A stretch of 64,000 nucleotides of DNA from Styela clava (GCF_964204865.1 NC_135250.1:10912001-10976000); one strand, 5' to 3'; positions 13,123 to 26,097 are shown, numbered from the stretch's first letter. Notes: generated by a model not told the origin, from the sequence alone. A program made the numbers and translations.

Positions 13123-14112
13123 TCAGACGCGTTATTGGACACAAAATGGACATATGGATCGTTTGTTATTATTATTATTGTACACAAAATGGACCTTTGA
13201 ATCGTTTTGTTATTATGTTGTTGTTCTTCTTGGTATTTTTCTTCTTATCATTATGCAAAAAAATCGCCTTTCTTATTTACTACTAAACCAATTGCTTTAA
13301 AATTTTCAGTGGTTAAAGATTATATTTTTTGCTAGAGGTCTAATAATTTTATTTATTTCAAAAATTTCTGTGGTCTCCATGGGATTCAGTTTACTGTGCG
13401 ATAACGTCATCAAATTAAAAAATTGCGCTCTCTGTGCAGGGTTGCCATATTGGCTTTTTCAAGGCCAAATTTGCCATTTTTGTCTTTTTTCAAACATGTT
13501 TGACGTCAGAACTTCCGTTTGGCTTGTTGGCTTTTTTCTTAGTTTTTTTAAGTCTCTTTTAGTGTCTATTATTAAAATCATATGATTTCCTTGTTTATTA
13601 CCTTAACGATTAACCATAACCAATCACAAATAATTGCAGTTTCTGCAGCCGATCAGACAGATGTTCAAGAAGGATTGTAAACATTGCCTCGTTTTTATAG
13701 TTTTGCGTGTTATTTGTCGGTTTTTAGTTGCAGTAATAAAAATTTGGGGCTCCCAAAGTATGTGCACCAAGATGGCGCACAACCTGAACCCTAACCTGGT
13801 AAACATACTATGTTCAGGTTGTGCGCCATCTTGGTGCACATACTTCGGGAGCATCAAAAATTTAGTCTCACGAACTATGTGATTAACTACGCTAAAATTA
13901 GCTATCAGTAGTTCACCTGTAAGCGGCACGTGGTTAGATAATTTTTTAAATAAAAATGATGGTTTCAAAATGTTTAGGCATAGGGAGAGTGTTTTAAGGT
14001 GTATCGCATACTGAAGCAGGGAGTCCAGGGAAGCCATATGGTAACGGTAGGCTACTCTGACATACTACACAGGCACTATTTCGTGTCAGTATATTTGAGC
14101 ATCGCTGTCTTG
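13123..14112. repeat. dispersed repeat family R, longest copy
   Basis: It starts near TTGGACACAAAATGGAC and ends near TATTTGAGCATCGCTGTCTTG. Diverged partial copies occur at about 32752-32999, 41486-41745, 48282-48640 and, inverted, 62105-62245; all share a GTTGTTATTGTTGTTCTTCTTG-like segment, ACCAATTGCTTTAAAATTTTC and GGATTC blocks. The tail TATTTGAGCATAGCTCTCTTG also appears at 32975 and 44498. No protein is encoded. A foldback element (13749-13852) is nested in this copy. Confidence 0.75.
13749..13852. repeat. foldback MITE family M, copy 1
   Basis: Arm GTGCACCAAGATGGCGCAC followed by AACCTGAAC is mirrored on the other side of a short loop, giving a near-perfect hairpin about 104 bp long. 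Related copies lie at 14620-14720 and 54809-54910. The perfect arms suggest cruciform potential. Confidence 0.88.
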
Positions 14113-14442
14113 TTAGTTGATCAGTGGAGGAACGCTATGACTTTTATAGTACAACTGATGTTGTCTTCCTGATGATGACGTGTAGAAATATATATATATA
14201 TATATATAATTATTTTAGCATTATGAGTAATGCCGTATAGGCAGTTGGCAACGAGTCTTTGTGCCGACGAACCAGAATCGGCTATCAAGAACTATTGTTT
14301 TGATTGCTATTATTTACACTGCATTCGAAATTGTCACGTTACAGTTAGAAGGCCGGTCATCATTTCAAAAATTTGTAAGATTTGCTCGGAAACGTAACGA
14401 CAACAGCTGTTATATTTTTGCATTTATTGTTTTATTCTAGGT

Positions 14443-16024
14443 TTATTCAAAAATTTCAAATACATCCAATTCTCTGTCATCCTCATCATTATCTTCTAAA
14501 TATCGGAATCGTCTTCGTCGTGACACATCTGTAACAGGGGTTTAAAGAATTAAAGAATTTGCGTACCATAAGCTACGTCTTGCAACAAATTGTTCGCATT
14601 CAGAAAAAACATTGGGACCCCCTGAAGTATGCGCACCAACATGGCGCACAACCTGAACTCAGGTTGTGTACCAGGATAGGGTTCAGGTCATGCGACATCT
14701 TGGTGCGCATACTTCAGGAGTATCAAACCTTGTTATCATTTTACCTAAAGGTATCAAAATTTATCGTTATTATTTTCTGAATTTTACTCAGATTCTATCT
14801 TGTAACGTAAAGTATATATATGAAACGCGGTAGGTATAGACTGGCAACGAACATGAGTTAGCAGCAATTCACTATATCACAAGATACATCTTTTCACAGG
14901 AATAAGTGTGAAGTCTTGTGCTATTCTAGCATGTGAAAAATGTATATGTAATATACTCAACGGTTTCATGAACCTTATATACATATATTCCTAAATTAGA
15001 TTAGCAAAAATAAGCTGGCCGTGTAAAGTATGTTCCCAAATAATCATTTTTGAGTTGGGATTGAACCCAAGTAGAACATATTCTGATAAATTCACTTTAG
15101 CTTGTACACATGAATTGTTTTTATCTTTTAAAAACAAAACTCCGGCTAACCATAGGCGACTGCAGAAGATTTTTGAAATCTATTCAATGTTCTAAATCCG
15201 GGAGTGGTAGAGATCGTAGAAATTGTTTGTCCATTGGTGTATTCATTTCTGTTTATATAAATGTAAATTTTTTATATATATAGATTATAGATTATGTTTG
15301 TTGAAAATGAAGGCTGCCAAAGACTTAAACTGATGTCGGAAAAATATGGACTGCATTATTCCAGTGTCCATCGATGCGCGACTGAGAACGAGTTGAGTAA
15401 ACACGGTTGGGCAAATGACGCAATATAGCCAGTGAATGCCTGCTGACGGCGATTTAATGTCAAAGCTTCATTTCTGCCCAATGATGCAAATGGTCAGTCA
15501 GTTAGAGCAATTGTTCATCAAGAAAGTCTAAAAACTTTGCAGTTCTATTATATACTCTTATTATCAAATTTTTTCATTAACGTTACGTGACCGCATAAAA
15601 TCTGTTTATTTTGGGTACCTGAATAATTGTTGCTAAAACGATGAGCCTACTACCAAATTGTATGTAATAATGGGCGAATTTTGAGACGAAAACGCGACAG
15701 TACGGAACATCGCATTTGCCGATTGATTTTTTGTTCGATTAGGAAATACTGAGAAATCATTTTTACATTCGAAAAATATATCTTTGCCTGCATTGTTCTG
15801 CTATCTTATTTTGCATGTTTCACATTCATTAAATCAAAAATTGGGCCATTGCGATTGGAGTAACAAGCGGTAAAAACAAATAATATATCTGTAGTTGCAA
15901 ACATCTTGAAATTACATCTTACTTTCATACGACAAAAGATGTTTAGTAAAAGTAATAAATTAAATACTTACCCAGTTACAGCGAGAAGAACAAAAATTAC
16001 TATAATCACGAGATATCGATTCAT
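14443..16024 (-). CDS. small secreted cationic/acidic peptide precursor, copy 1 (partial model)
   Basis: Supported exons on the minus strand: first exon 16024-15972, a signal peptide (MNRYLVIIVIFVLLAVT) with donor GTAAGT; last exon 14528-14443 behind a clean acceptor (TGTTACAG), encoding VSRRRRFRY, a highly acidic stretch (LEDNDEDDRELD) and a stop. The first exon ends in phase 2 while the last needs phase 1, so at least one exon between them is missing from the model. A tentative middle exon at 15473-15405 is open in the right frame but does not by itself fix the phase. Signal, basic core and acidic tail is the architecture of ascidian antimicrobial precursors; that role is inference. The paralogue at 16997-20356 has the same first and last exons. 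Confidence 0.5.
14620..14720. repeat. foldback MITE family M, copy 2
   Basis: Arms CCTGAAGTATGCGCACCAA and TTGGTGCGCATACTTCAGG face each other around AACCTGAACTCAGGTTGTG. It lies in an intron of the peptide-precursor gene and closely resembles the copy at 54809-54910. Confidence 0.88.
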
Positions 16025-16990
16025 AGTTTACCCAAACTACAAAAAAGGAACAAAGACAATCAAATGGATTTGTAGTTTTAAACTCATTCTAATCACGTTC
16101 TAGAAATTAGCAAGCTAGTCGATAGCAAGAGTGCAATGCTCAAGAATATAGACAGTAATGCCAAATGGCTAATCTGAAAATCGCAATATTATCAAAATTC
16201 CAGCCAAATGATAAAGGAATTGTACTGAATGTTAAATGAGGGTGCTCGAATGAATTAACGAAAAATAGAAACTTTATATATTTATAGATTAGAAATGTTC
16301 GCCAAAATTACTAATCTCTGGGCTATCGGGCTTCCCAGAATCAAGAGAAACTTTGAGAATAAATTAAAAGATTATCATGCTGAAATCGATACGTCCTTTA
16401 GTTGTGGAGGAGAGCAATTTTCCACAAAACCAACAATTTGCCCAAACAATTCATAGGTCTTCGTTATTCACTTCGTGTTCAATAACACTTCTGTAATCTA
16501 TTCTAACGTTACTGCTTGGCACAATCTAAATTTCACAACTTCAGTTTTCTTTGCACATTAGCACTGACAAAGAACTCGTTTACTTAATGACTTTGAAAAG
16601 AATAAGGGGAAGCTCAACCATATGGCACTGATGCTCATAAATCTATGATGACCGTTAACCGCCTCTACATTGTATTTACGGAAGTCGGAATCATTACGAG
16701 CAAAGATTGACTTTCTGGCTACATTATTTGTTTGGCACAGGTAATCACTACGATAAAGAAAAAACGTAGAAGTTTCACGTGTTCACAAATTTCATCAAGT
16801 TATATTTGTACAAAACACTCTCACTTTAAAATTTTCATTTTTGTATTATGATGACACATGATAACAATTCAAAAAGCTAATCTTAACAATGAGTGAAAAT
16901 TTTCCTTTTTTGCCTGCTAATATTCAAGCAGTAAGTATGTCGAAATATACCATTTTGGAAATATCAATATATCCCATATATATCTAGTTG
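16025..16990. other. spacer upstream of peptide gene copy 1
   Basis: Nothing coding is supported. The sequence is AT-rich and should include the promoter of the minus-strand gene starting at 16024; no clear promoter motif stands out. Confidence 0.4.
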
Positions 16991-16996
16991 AAAATA

Positions 16997-19900
16997 TTAA
17001 TCAAACAATTCCTCGAGATCAAGCTCATCATTATCATCATCATAGTCTGCATTTCGTATTCGCCTAACATCTGTAAAAAGATTGAAGTCAAGGAAGTTCA
17101 TATCTTGTTTTAATGGGAATTTGTAAATTTTTCGACATGCAGTGTACTTTGTATCTGGACAAAACGGTTAGTATAAAAAATATTTCCGCATTAAAATTAA
17201 AACCATTCCATATCACGAAATCCCGAACAAGTTTTCGAACAAACATATGTAAACCACTGGATACAGAGCAAGTTTCTTAATAATATTGAGGTGAATTGCT
17301 TCAAGATTCACGTCAACGGATATTTATAATGTTGCTTAGGAAACCACCATAGTGCTAGGCGGTTTCAGTAGCTCAGTAGCATTTCAAGTGTGACACTGTG
17401 GTCAAAGTTTATTCTACTTCATTCTGAATCCTCGAAACCTTGGATGCTTTAAACCAGGGGTGTGCAATCTTTTTTACAGATGGGCCAAATACAAGTAACT
17501 GGGTGAAGCCGCGGGCCGCACCAAGAAAGTCTACTTACGAAAAATTTGTAGTTTTTAATTGGTATTTCTTTGTTATTTTATTTTACCATGTGTGCCCTCA
17601 AAAATTACTTACTTGCGAATGAGTTTCCCTAATTTAAACGAAATTAATTTGTTCCAAGCCTCTTCGTAGATAGAAAATTCCGTGGGTAAGGACGCATGAA
17701 TAAAAAGGGATTAATCCATTCCAAGCTCCCACAAAACCCGGACATAATATTTACTAGGGCAACTAGGCTAAGCGAAGACCGTGGAGAGTGGGAAAACGGG
17801 GGTCGGACGAGGTGAAAGGAGGCGTTAAAAGTAGAAATCTGAAAGAGAACGTAATGTACGAAAATGAGCACACGCACATGAATATCAAAATTAATATTTA
17901 CTATTTTTATTTTGCATTTTTATTTATTTTTATTATTTCATTTATTTTAGCTTTGACTGTTATGCGTATCATCGTCATCTCAACTGAAACTGAGTGAGAC
18001 TTATTGTACGTACCCGCGGGAAACAAACGGGCAAGTGGGATGGAAGATGGTTGATTGGCGTGTGGCAGGGCAGCTACCGCCGACTTCGATTTTTATGTAG
18101 CTCACGAGTCACGACACCATTCGTTGATTCAGGAAAAACGCAAATGTATTCACGCGATCATCGTCATTGCCAAATGAGTGAATCTGATTCCCAAATTCCC
18201 ATCTACCAACAAAAGAGAATTAAGACCGGACATCTTCTTTTATTTTTCGAGTCGGCGCTGATTTAAATATTTTATTTAGGCTGTTTTGAATTTATTTTTT
18301 AATATTAATTAATACCGCCAACTTAAACTGAACGATATTATCACGCCGCGATAGATACTAAATAATATTTAGGAGCTATTTTATAAGCTCTAAACTGCAA
18401 GAGATGAAAATTTGCCCTTATGTTTGGACACTATCAAAGTGAAAGGATGAAAACAATTACAATTTACAAACATAATTTTCTTTCAGATTTATTGTCGATG
18501 CCGCACAAACTATCTCGACAAAAAATGAAACGAGATAGCGATCAGAGACCGCCAACTTATCGATCTTCAGCATGTTCCGTTAGGGGATCCCCCAAAACAG
18601 AAACCGTGGGTTCGATTTCTTCGCTCTGACTCAATAGCGACACTGCGTGTCCCATTACTAATTAATTAATAATTCGCTAATTATACCATATAATTCATCC
18701 AAAAACACTGGGCTTCTGGTCCGCGATATGATAAATGCACGATCGATAAGCAATATTAGTAAAGTGTTCCAAATCAAAACGTTTACGGTCGCTCTAGGAA
18801 TTTGGTATTCTAACAGACACGTAAAACTATATTCGAATTGGACATCCCTGATTCAAGCTCTGCATTAAAAAAAACGAATGTCCCTACACGCGTTTTTTGT
18901 CTTTCGTATGTAAAAAATCTCATGTTATAGTAGAAGCAATGTTATTGCAAAAATAATTTTTGTAAGTTGGATTTTTCGTATCCCGAGCCTTTCGTAAATA
19001 GAGTCTTTACTGTAGTTGCAGACACAAAAATTTGTTTCTTTTTGTTATCGATCTTACGGCATTGTTCGGGGTCCTGGCAAAAATGTTGAGTTGAAACGTA
19101 AATTTTTTTAAATAAAACTGTTTAAATTTATTGTCACAGCGACCTAATCGAATTTAGCAAGAAACACGCGTTTATGACATTGTGTATTTTCCAACAAAAT
19201 ATTGCCTGCTGGTTTTACTTATATGATAGTGGCACTCGGGTACTTGAATGGGTTCCGCGACGCAAGAGGTTGATTCGCTCACACGTTCTAGAATGATAAA
19301 ACTAAAAGCTCGTTTCGCGGGAACATCCTCCAAAATTAGCATTTCTCCGCGGGACGCACAATTCTTTTTTGCGGGCCGCATTTGGCCCGCGGGCCGCAGT
19401 TTGCACACCCCTGCTTTAAACAATGTGACATAAATTAAAGGCCAATGTGTTTAAAACTAAGCTATTCAGAACTTATTGGAAGTTTGCATCGTACAAAAAT
19501 TTTACTCAACAATGGTACATTACCCCACGCCGCTGAAGATGGGGTTGTTCTCACATATCTTCTTAATCCTGATATGGATGAGGTTGTCAAAATGGTTTTT
19601 CCATTCACACATTTGTTTCTGAATGTATAAATTCAAAGTACTGTATGTGTAATAAATATTAGGTGTAAAAATTTTCGTCGTATCACAAGCAAATGTGGAT
19701 ATATGTACATAGTAAAGAAGAAGGACAGGGATTTATTTTTAGTTGTGAAATGAGAGTCGTGTTGATGTTAGGAATTTATGATCAGCGTACACATTTCTGT
19801 AAAAAAAATACTATTTTATTTTGTAGTTTTCCAACATCCTCATAATTTTTTGTCACTTGTTTCTGTGATCCACTTTTGTATAAGCAAACTTTTAAAGCTT

Positions 19901-20356
19901 TTAAACTTTTGGTTAAAAGCCAAAGATCTGTCTGCTCGGATGCTTCACACCAGTGGAGGGTATTTGTACCCATGATATAGAACAGATGATTTTATTCGTT
20001 CTGAAACAGGAAGGATCCTGAATTTGACAACAGCTGAACATAGTTGCAAATGATTGTAACTGTAAATGAAGGAGATTAGCATAAGTTTTAGATGGTCTCC
20101 TCTTAACGGAATGTATAGTTATTTAATACATGTTGCAGATGATCCACATAATTGACGCCAGCCCAAGGTAATCGAAAAAAGTTTTTCGACGACGACGCAT
20201 GTCTAATGAACTGTAACCATTTTTCAGAAATACAATATGAACGGGAATAAGTCAAATAGTACAGAAGCAAGCATGTGATATCAAGAAACGAAATACTCAC
20301 CCCGATCCAACGAGGAATACAAGAATAAACACAACCGAGAAAGATCTGCTTGTCAT
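16997..20356 (-). CDS. small secreted cationic/acidic peptide precursor, copy 2 (partial model)
   Basis: First exon 20356-20301 on the minus strand encodes a signal peptide (MTSRSFSVVFILVFLVGS) with donor GTGAGT and, as in copy 1, ends in phase 2. Last exon 17070-16997 follows acceptor TTTTTACAG and encodes VRRIRNADY, then an acidic tail (DDDNDELDLEELFD) and a stop; acceptor, entry phase and basic-to-acidic order match copy 1. A candidate middle exon at 20210-20130 (acceptor GGTTACAG) is open and includes four arginines in a row, but as in copy 1 the phases show an exon is still missing. hAT element 3 lies in the intron. Function unproven; an antimicrobial precursor is the best guess from architecture. 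Confidence 0.5.
17455..19413. mobile_element. non-autonomous hAT transposon 3 (1959 bp)
   Basis: Ends CAGGGGTGTGCAA and TTGCACACCCCTG form a perfect 13-bp inverted repeat; flanks 17447-17454 and 19414-19421 are both CTTTAAAC, a perfect 8-bp duplication. GCGGGCCGC motifs recur inside both ends (about 17512 and 19374-19398). No transposase domain is recognisable. A fragment of the repeat seen at 4805-4905 is nested in reverse at about 18590-18710. Confidence 0.93.
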
Positions 20357-21287
20357 ATTTCAAAATCTAAATGTTGACAATCTAATAGCAAATAATGTCA
20401 TTTAACGCCACTATAAAATAATATTCTTGCATTCGATCACATTATATTACAAGCATTGATTTAATGATCCAATTCTATGTTTGTAATCACTGTTGTCCAC
20501 GAACTACAGTCTACCGGTAATGAATGTTTGAATACAGATAGGGTGAACCCAAAAAACTGACTTCATAAATTTCTTAATTACCTCTACGAAAATTTATTAA
20601 ACTATTGAAATTATTTTTGTGTGTGAATGTTTAAGATTTCAATAATATAGGACGCTTTGCACAAAAGTTATGTTCTCCTTAGAATGTGTTCCAAATAACC
20701 TAATTTCTGTTGTGGGTTAACTCTCAATTATACGCCCTTGCCCGCAGATGCGGTGGGCAATGGAAAACTGACGGAACTCTCGATTTGTCCTATATATTCT
20801 GCTACTTTCTTACTCGATACTCTTATTAATTTACTTTCTATCGATAGATGATGAGATACCCTCGTACAAAGTATGGTATAATTTCAACCATATGGTCGTT
20901 GACGATTATATCAATGTATAACTCCCGTCCGATGGGGCATTTCCTCGGAAGGTCATATTACAACAGTTCACAATAGGCCTATTTCAGGTAATGTATAATC
21001 TGAAAATGTATTTTAAATGTATTACATGATTATGCAAACGAGAAATAGTTAATTCAAAAAAATTGAATTTTATTCATAAAATATGCTACGTATAAAACGC
21101 TCGGCGCGTGAGTGATGTTACTTTCTTTTTTCTCTAAGGTGAACTGGTGGCTAACAGGCAGTTCGCTGTCCAGAGTTGGGAAATGTAAACGTTCCATATT
21201 CATGGATTGCTGATTTAACAAAATAATTCTGTATACTGTTTGTGAGTAAAACCCCAGGCTTCACGATGGTGTACTGTATAACCATTT
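20357..21287. other. spacer
   Basis: I see no gene. The sequence holds short AT tracts and some mid-GC patches (about 20730-20960) with no family I can name. Confidence 0.4.
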
Positions 21288-21972
21288 TCAGCATCCTATA
21301 GTCAAGAGTTCAGGGCCACATGATACAGGATAATTCTTCTTCTTTATCATTTGCCGGATTAACTCTGCAGATGCATGGATGCAAGCATTACTGTATACAT
21401 CATGCATATTATACCCTGAGCATGTTACATTATGACTTGATTTAGTGTCGATGCATTTACAATCCATTACGTCAAATACTGCTAATCCTTCAGGCTTCAG
21501 CATCTGGCACTGTTTCCGGTGTTCGCCTTGTCGGATAGCACTCCATCTGGTATCCTCCACAATACAACGGAAACGATAAATCGGTAAAAATAAGTATTAC
21601 CATTTCATTCGAAATACTTATTTAATTAATAATTGCAAATGCCAAATGGTGTGATTGTGCGAGGATTTCGGTTGTGGGCTTGGCATAAGCTAAGAGAATA
21701 AGTAATTTTAAATCAAAAAATTCTACAGTTTGCAATCTTCTGGCATCACATACTATGAATACATGTGAAATCATACATAGCATACGATTAATTGCTTTGA
21801 ACGGGACATTTTTTACAGCGAAACATATATAACGTTGCCGATTGTTATACTTATAGGTCTGACTAAAGCTTGACTTTAAATGGAGACAATGCGGCCACAG
21901 TTCTCCTTCACTCCTTACCAATTCATACTTTATACAAATATATAAAGCTACTTCGTAAATGCACGTATGCAT
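21288..21972 (-). CDS. cysteine-rich, possibly Kazal-like protein (tentative two-exon model)
   Basis: The main exon, 21554-21288 on the minus strand, is open for 88 codons to a stop after a pyrimidine-rich acceptor. Its cysteines are spaced CKC, C, YSNAC, C, C; the Y-x3-C unit (VYSNAC) and neighbouring cysteines recall Kazal/follistatin-type inhibitor domains, though spacing is not canonical. A possible first exon, 21972-21919 (MHTCIYEVALYICIKYEL, donor GTAAGG), joins in phase 0, but it is a poor signal peptide. The cysteine-rich exon is more likely real than the join. Nothing else is known of its role. Confidence 0.3.
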
Positions 21973-22323
21973 AGCTGTTAAATGAGCCAAAAATACAACA
22001 AATGCGGAGTAACACTGTTATTTAATAAACCTTGTTCCATAAACTGTACTATAATGAAATTTGTTGTTTTCGTAGGCCCATATTCTTCAACCTCAAGTTC
22101 GAATTACAACAAACCACTCAATGCGGTACCCAAATCTGACACATATCTGAGATATGAAAGTATCGAACGGATATAAATTCTAGTATTGATGTTAGTCGTA
22201 TTTAGCCGTCAGACCCTGTGTTACTATGATGTGATAATATTTATTCAAGAGAGATGGTGTTAGAAGTAATCAGCTCACATTTTGATTTTCATTGGTTGTT
22301 TTAGTTTGCTTAACAAAATCAGA

Positions 22324-22388
22324 TCAAGAAGTATTTTCTTCGCAACATTCTTCACTTCTGCATTCAATGCAAACACATTTAGGGAAAT
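22324..22388 (-). CDS. possible cysteine-rich last exon
   Basis: On the minus strand, acceptor GATGCCAG is followed by a phase-1 frame of 20 residues with five cysteines (CVCIECRSEECC) and a stop. The cysteine density is unlikely to be chance, but no upstream exons were found, so the gene is unidentified. Confidence 0.25.
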
Positions 22389-22389
22389 C

Positions 22390-25063
22390 TGGCATCCAGC
22401 CAGCAAATAAAACATAATATTACCTTACCAATCGAATATGTTGCTTTATGCAGGTAATCGAACAATTATTATGAAATCTACATTATAAATCTTATCCAAA
22501 CCTGAAAATATATATTTCTATTTGGGTTCTTGCAACTATGCAAATTAAAAATTACAATGCGTAATCCTTCGAAACAATTTAAAAAAAGATCTCTCCCCTA
22601 TTTATGATAATGTCCAATAGATTATTTACTGTGAGAATATTATTTATGTCGTCATTATTATTTCTTTATTAATGTCGCTTGATCTCTGTCTTGCGACTTG
22701 CATGCATTGCTTGCTGCCGAGTGTTCTGAATTATGATGTCTTTTTTAAATACACAATATATTCGAGCAAGCATATTCTTAAAACATTTTTGTGATTACAA
22801 AAACAAACATCACCCTGATAATTCTTCACCAATTTATTAAAAATCCTCAAAATTTTTGAATTCTTCCTTATAAACTTGCGACAGATTGAGTTGATATAAT
22901 TTTGAGGAATCTTATGTGACTTTCAGACACGTTCGTTCTTTGCGAGTAATTTTAAAGTAGAGAGTTTGCAATTTAAATTTCCATGAAGCAGTTGAATAAA
23001 TTGTTTGTTTTCTTTTTTACTAGAAACCAATTATGTATAACAGTATTCACTGGTTTTATTTGAACGGGTTCCAAAAATTTCATACAAATCACTGAAACGA
23101 TTCATATCATTGAAAATGTTTGAAACCATTATTACAAAAAAAGATGTTGTCAAATCAATGTGGTGGTTACCGACCATCTTAAAATTGTGATTTCATTTTT
23201 TCTATAAAACAGAAGCATTGGTCGAACGAAATGAATTGTAAGGTTTAATCACCAAACAATCTTTATTGTATTCTTTGCGATCATTTTTATAGTGCACAAC
23301 GAGTTAATTAAGATTTAGAATTCCAATACCGAACCAATGCAAAATAAAATCGCCGATTCAGTTTAATGCATTTCATTAATTCGGATTTTTTTTTTGTCTT
23401 TTTTTAAGTTGGTTGTTTTTCAGCTTTGTTTTATTTCAAGATGATTACATGCTACGTTTGCTTTTCCTTTTTTATTCAAGCATCATTCTATCGTGCAATC
23501 ATTAATTTAAAATGAATAAGAAGATCACCCATCTGCAATTAAATAATTGAAGACATAGAGAAAAATGTCACCTTGATAATGAGAAAAATGCATACGATAA
23601 TATGCAAATAATGGGAACGTCAGTCTATGCTGAAATGCGCATTTGACTTTTAGAGTACTTATTACGAACGTTGTGACTGTAGCTTGTTTTAGGCTATTCT
23701 AAGGTACAAAGTATTTTAATCCTAAAATCGTGACAAAACGGGGGATAAATAATACAATAATAAAAGTTCTTTTGTAAAGTTTCATATGACTGGAAAAGGG
23801 CTTATGTGAAGCAATTTCAGAGACTGCCTAAGGCCCGTCGTCATTCAATGTCTGCTCTTTATTCAAATGTCCTGTTTTTATTGAAATACTTAGCACGTCG
23901 ATTTAGTCATTTCCCGTTATTTCACGAGTAATTTTCCCTACTTATTGGATGTTCTGGATTTGCACATAAGAGTGTTTGTAATTTTATCAAGCATATAAAA
24001 AATGCTCTATAAAAATATTTCTACAAAATAACAGTTTTTGAACAGATACCATTAGGTTCACTAAATATTCAGACTTTTAATGTAACAAAAATTAAATGCG
24101 AATATATTTCCATTTTTTATATTTGTTATTTCACAAAAATAGTCTCTTGCGTCCACTTTATATTAGAAATTAGTGCATATAGACTAAATTACTAAATACA
24201 ATTGCCAATTAAAAATAAAATAGAATGCTGGCATTGATCAACTTCTGATAACGGAAAAGCAGATGCACAATGACTTTTTGTAATAAACATTCATAACGAC
24301 TTCAATAGTATTAAATATAACTAAAGACGTTATATTCTAAAATATTTTGAACAGACGAACCATGCACCATTGACGAAATTCAAATTTTATTCTTATGAAA
24401 ACGTAAAATTATGGGAAATTTATCATAACGAAACTCACTACGAGACTATTCATACCATCCAGGTTTGCGGTGGTTCTAACTTATTATTGCGCATATCATT
24501 CCATTCATTAGATTGACATCGAAATATCACACAAATGAGAAACATGGCGAATCTTTCCCTAAATATTTACAAACACATATAACGTAACAATACACGTATA
24601 GAAAATATCATGAGATGAGTAACTTTTCTGATAACAACCTCAATGAAATAACGAGTTCATGAAAGTTTAATAATTCCTATTATTTCACTAATGATTAAAA
24701 TTTGAATAAATGGTACTTTTGCTACCGTTGAGTCAACAGAAGAAAAAAATATGGCATCAAAAATAAAAAGGGCGTCTCCTACTAGATTCTTGAAACTGTA
24801 TCGTTTGTAAGTTCGAAAACGTTTGTTTTTAGACGAGTTTACATAATTTGTTGTATTAGCAAACTATTAAATATAGGTTTTAATAATTGGAGCAGTATTG
24901 AGAGATGTAATTATTTAAAGAAGTCTTTAACGCGAATATTTACTTGCAAACACTAAGTTCCGTCGAATTTACTATTTTGCGTATTTATATAAAATTTGAC
25001 AATAAATGATAAATATTATTATTTTTAAAAATTACACGATAAAAGTTAAACAATTCGACAAGC
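22390..25063. other. gene-poor AT-rich spacer
   Basis: These 2.7 kb have no supported exon, RNA gene or transposon end that I can identify. The region just before 25064 must hold the promoter and 5' leader of the IGFBP-domain gene. Confidence 0.45.
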
Positions 25064-26097
25064 ATGAAGTGGTTAAGCGTTCTTGAGGCCGTTAGCATAT
25101 TGGTCACAGTGTCAGATGCATTTCTATGTGGAGGGACATGTGAAGGACGTGTGACTCCATGTCCAGAGCCGAAGTGTGAAAAGGGGGTTGGGCTCGTGAA
25201 ACACGTTTGTGGGTGAGAATTATTTATTATCATTTTAAAACGCAAGTTTTTTCTTTCGATTAAATTTAGACAAATTCATTTTGTTGTACATAATATATTT
25301 TTTAGGTGGTATTTAGGTGTACGGACAGTGTTCGCCAGCGCCAGTGTCTGAAGACCTCTCAAGTATTTCGCATAAAACTAATATTGAATCACGAAAAGCA
25401 AGCATTTTGCAGCTCACAGTTTAAAATTCTGAGGTCTGATTCAACATAAATTCAGCTTTACAATTTTTTAACATCAACTGCGTTGTGATAGCTGTAGGAT
25501 CAAAATCAACCAAGCCTTCAGATTTATCCATCTGAAATATATACTTGTACAGATGCTGCGATGTTTGCTCAAAGCAGAAAGGTGAATCCTGTAATGGAAG
25601 ATGGGGGAGAGATGGAAAATGTGATCCGACAAAAAATTTGATTTGCGTTCCGAAAGAGCCAATTTGTCCCAAAGAAAACATCGATAAAGAACTTCCCAAA
25701 TATTTCTTTGGTGTGTGCATTCCAAAGCGCGACTATGTAAGTTCAATTTCTACTATCTATGCACTTTATCTCAAAGATATGCAGTTGAGTGAGTGAATTC
25801 ACTAGTGGTACATGACTGAGAACCTCCTTGTGGCATCTGAAGTCCTGCAATTGCATAACTATCAAAGAATGTGAATTTTTCTACAACCGTTTATGCTTCA
25901 CAAACTACTTTATCTTTTATTTATTTCATCATATCATACTCGAATTAGACGAAAAATAATTGTTAAATGAAATTAATTTTTGCATTGTAGCATTGTCAGA
26001 AAAACAGTAATTTCAATTTCAAACCACCTTTTTATTATTACAGAAAATTATTCGACAATACTGTAAAAACAACCGCACTCTTGTTTGTCCAGCATAA
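25064..26097 (+). CDS. secreted single IGFBP-domain protein (three exons, 128 aa)
   Basis: Exons 25064-25212, 25553-25736, 26044-26097 (387 nt) with donors GTGAGA and GTAAGT, both acceptors CAG-type. The signal peptide covers about residues 1-19. The cysteine pattern of the mature part matches an IGFBP N-terminal domain: about residues 22-49 hold five cysteines, then the hallmark CGCCDVC straddles the first splice junction (residues 49-55), followed by C63, C73 and C81. Four further cysteines lie in the C-terminal third. Length resembles single-domain IGFBP-like proteins of invertebrates, not the full vertebrate IGFBP with its thyroglobulin domain. Likely extracellular; binding of an insulin-like peptide is possible but unproven. 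AATAAA occurs about 250 nt downstream (near 26348). Confidence 0.88.

Noticed and set aside
13624-14037. 137-codon minus-strand open frame
   Set aside because: It runs through the foldback MITE and repeat family R on both strands, so it is a repeat artefact.
17994-18629. Open frames of 69-90 codons in hAT element 3
   Set aside because: No BED finger, hAT dimerisation or catalytic motifs seen; one overlaps a dispersed repeat also found near 4805.
21622-21990. 122-codon minus-strand open frame
   Set aside because: Apart from a possible short first exon at its start it shows no domain, low complexity of support and AT-driven composition.
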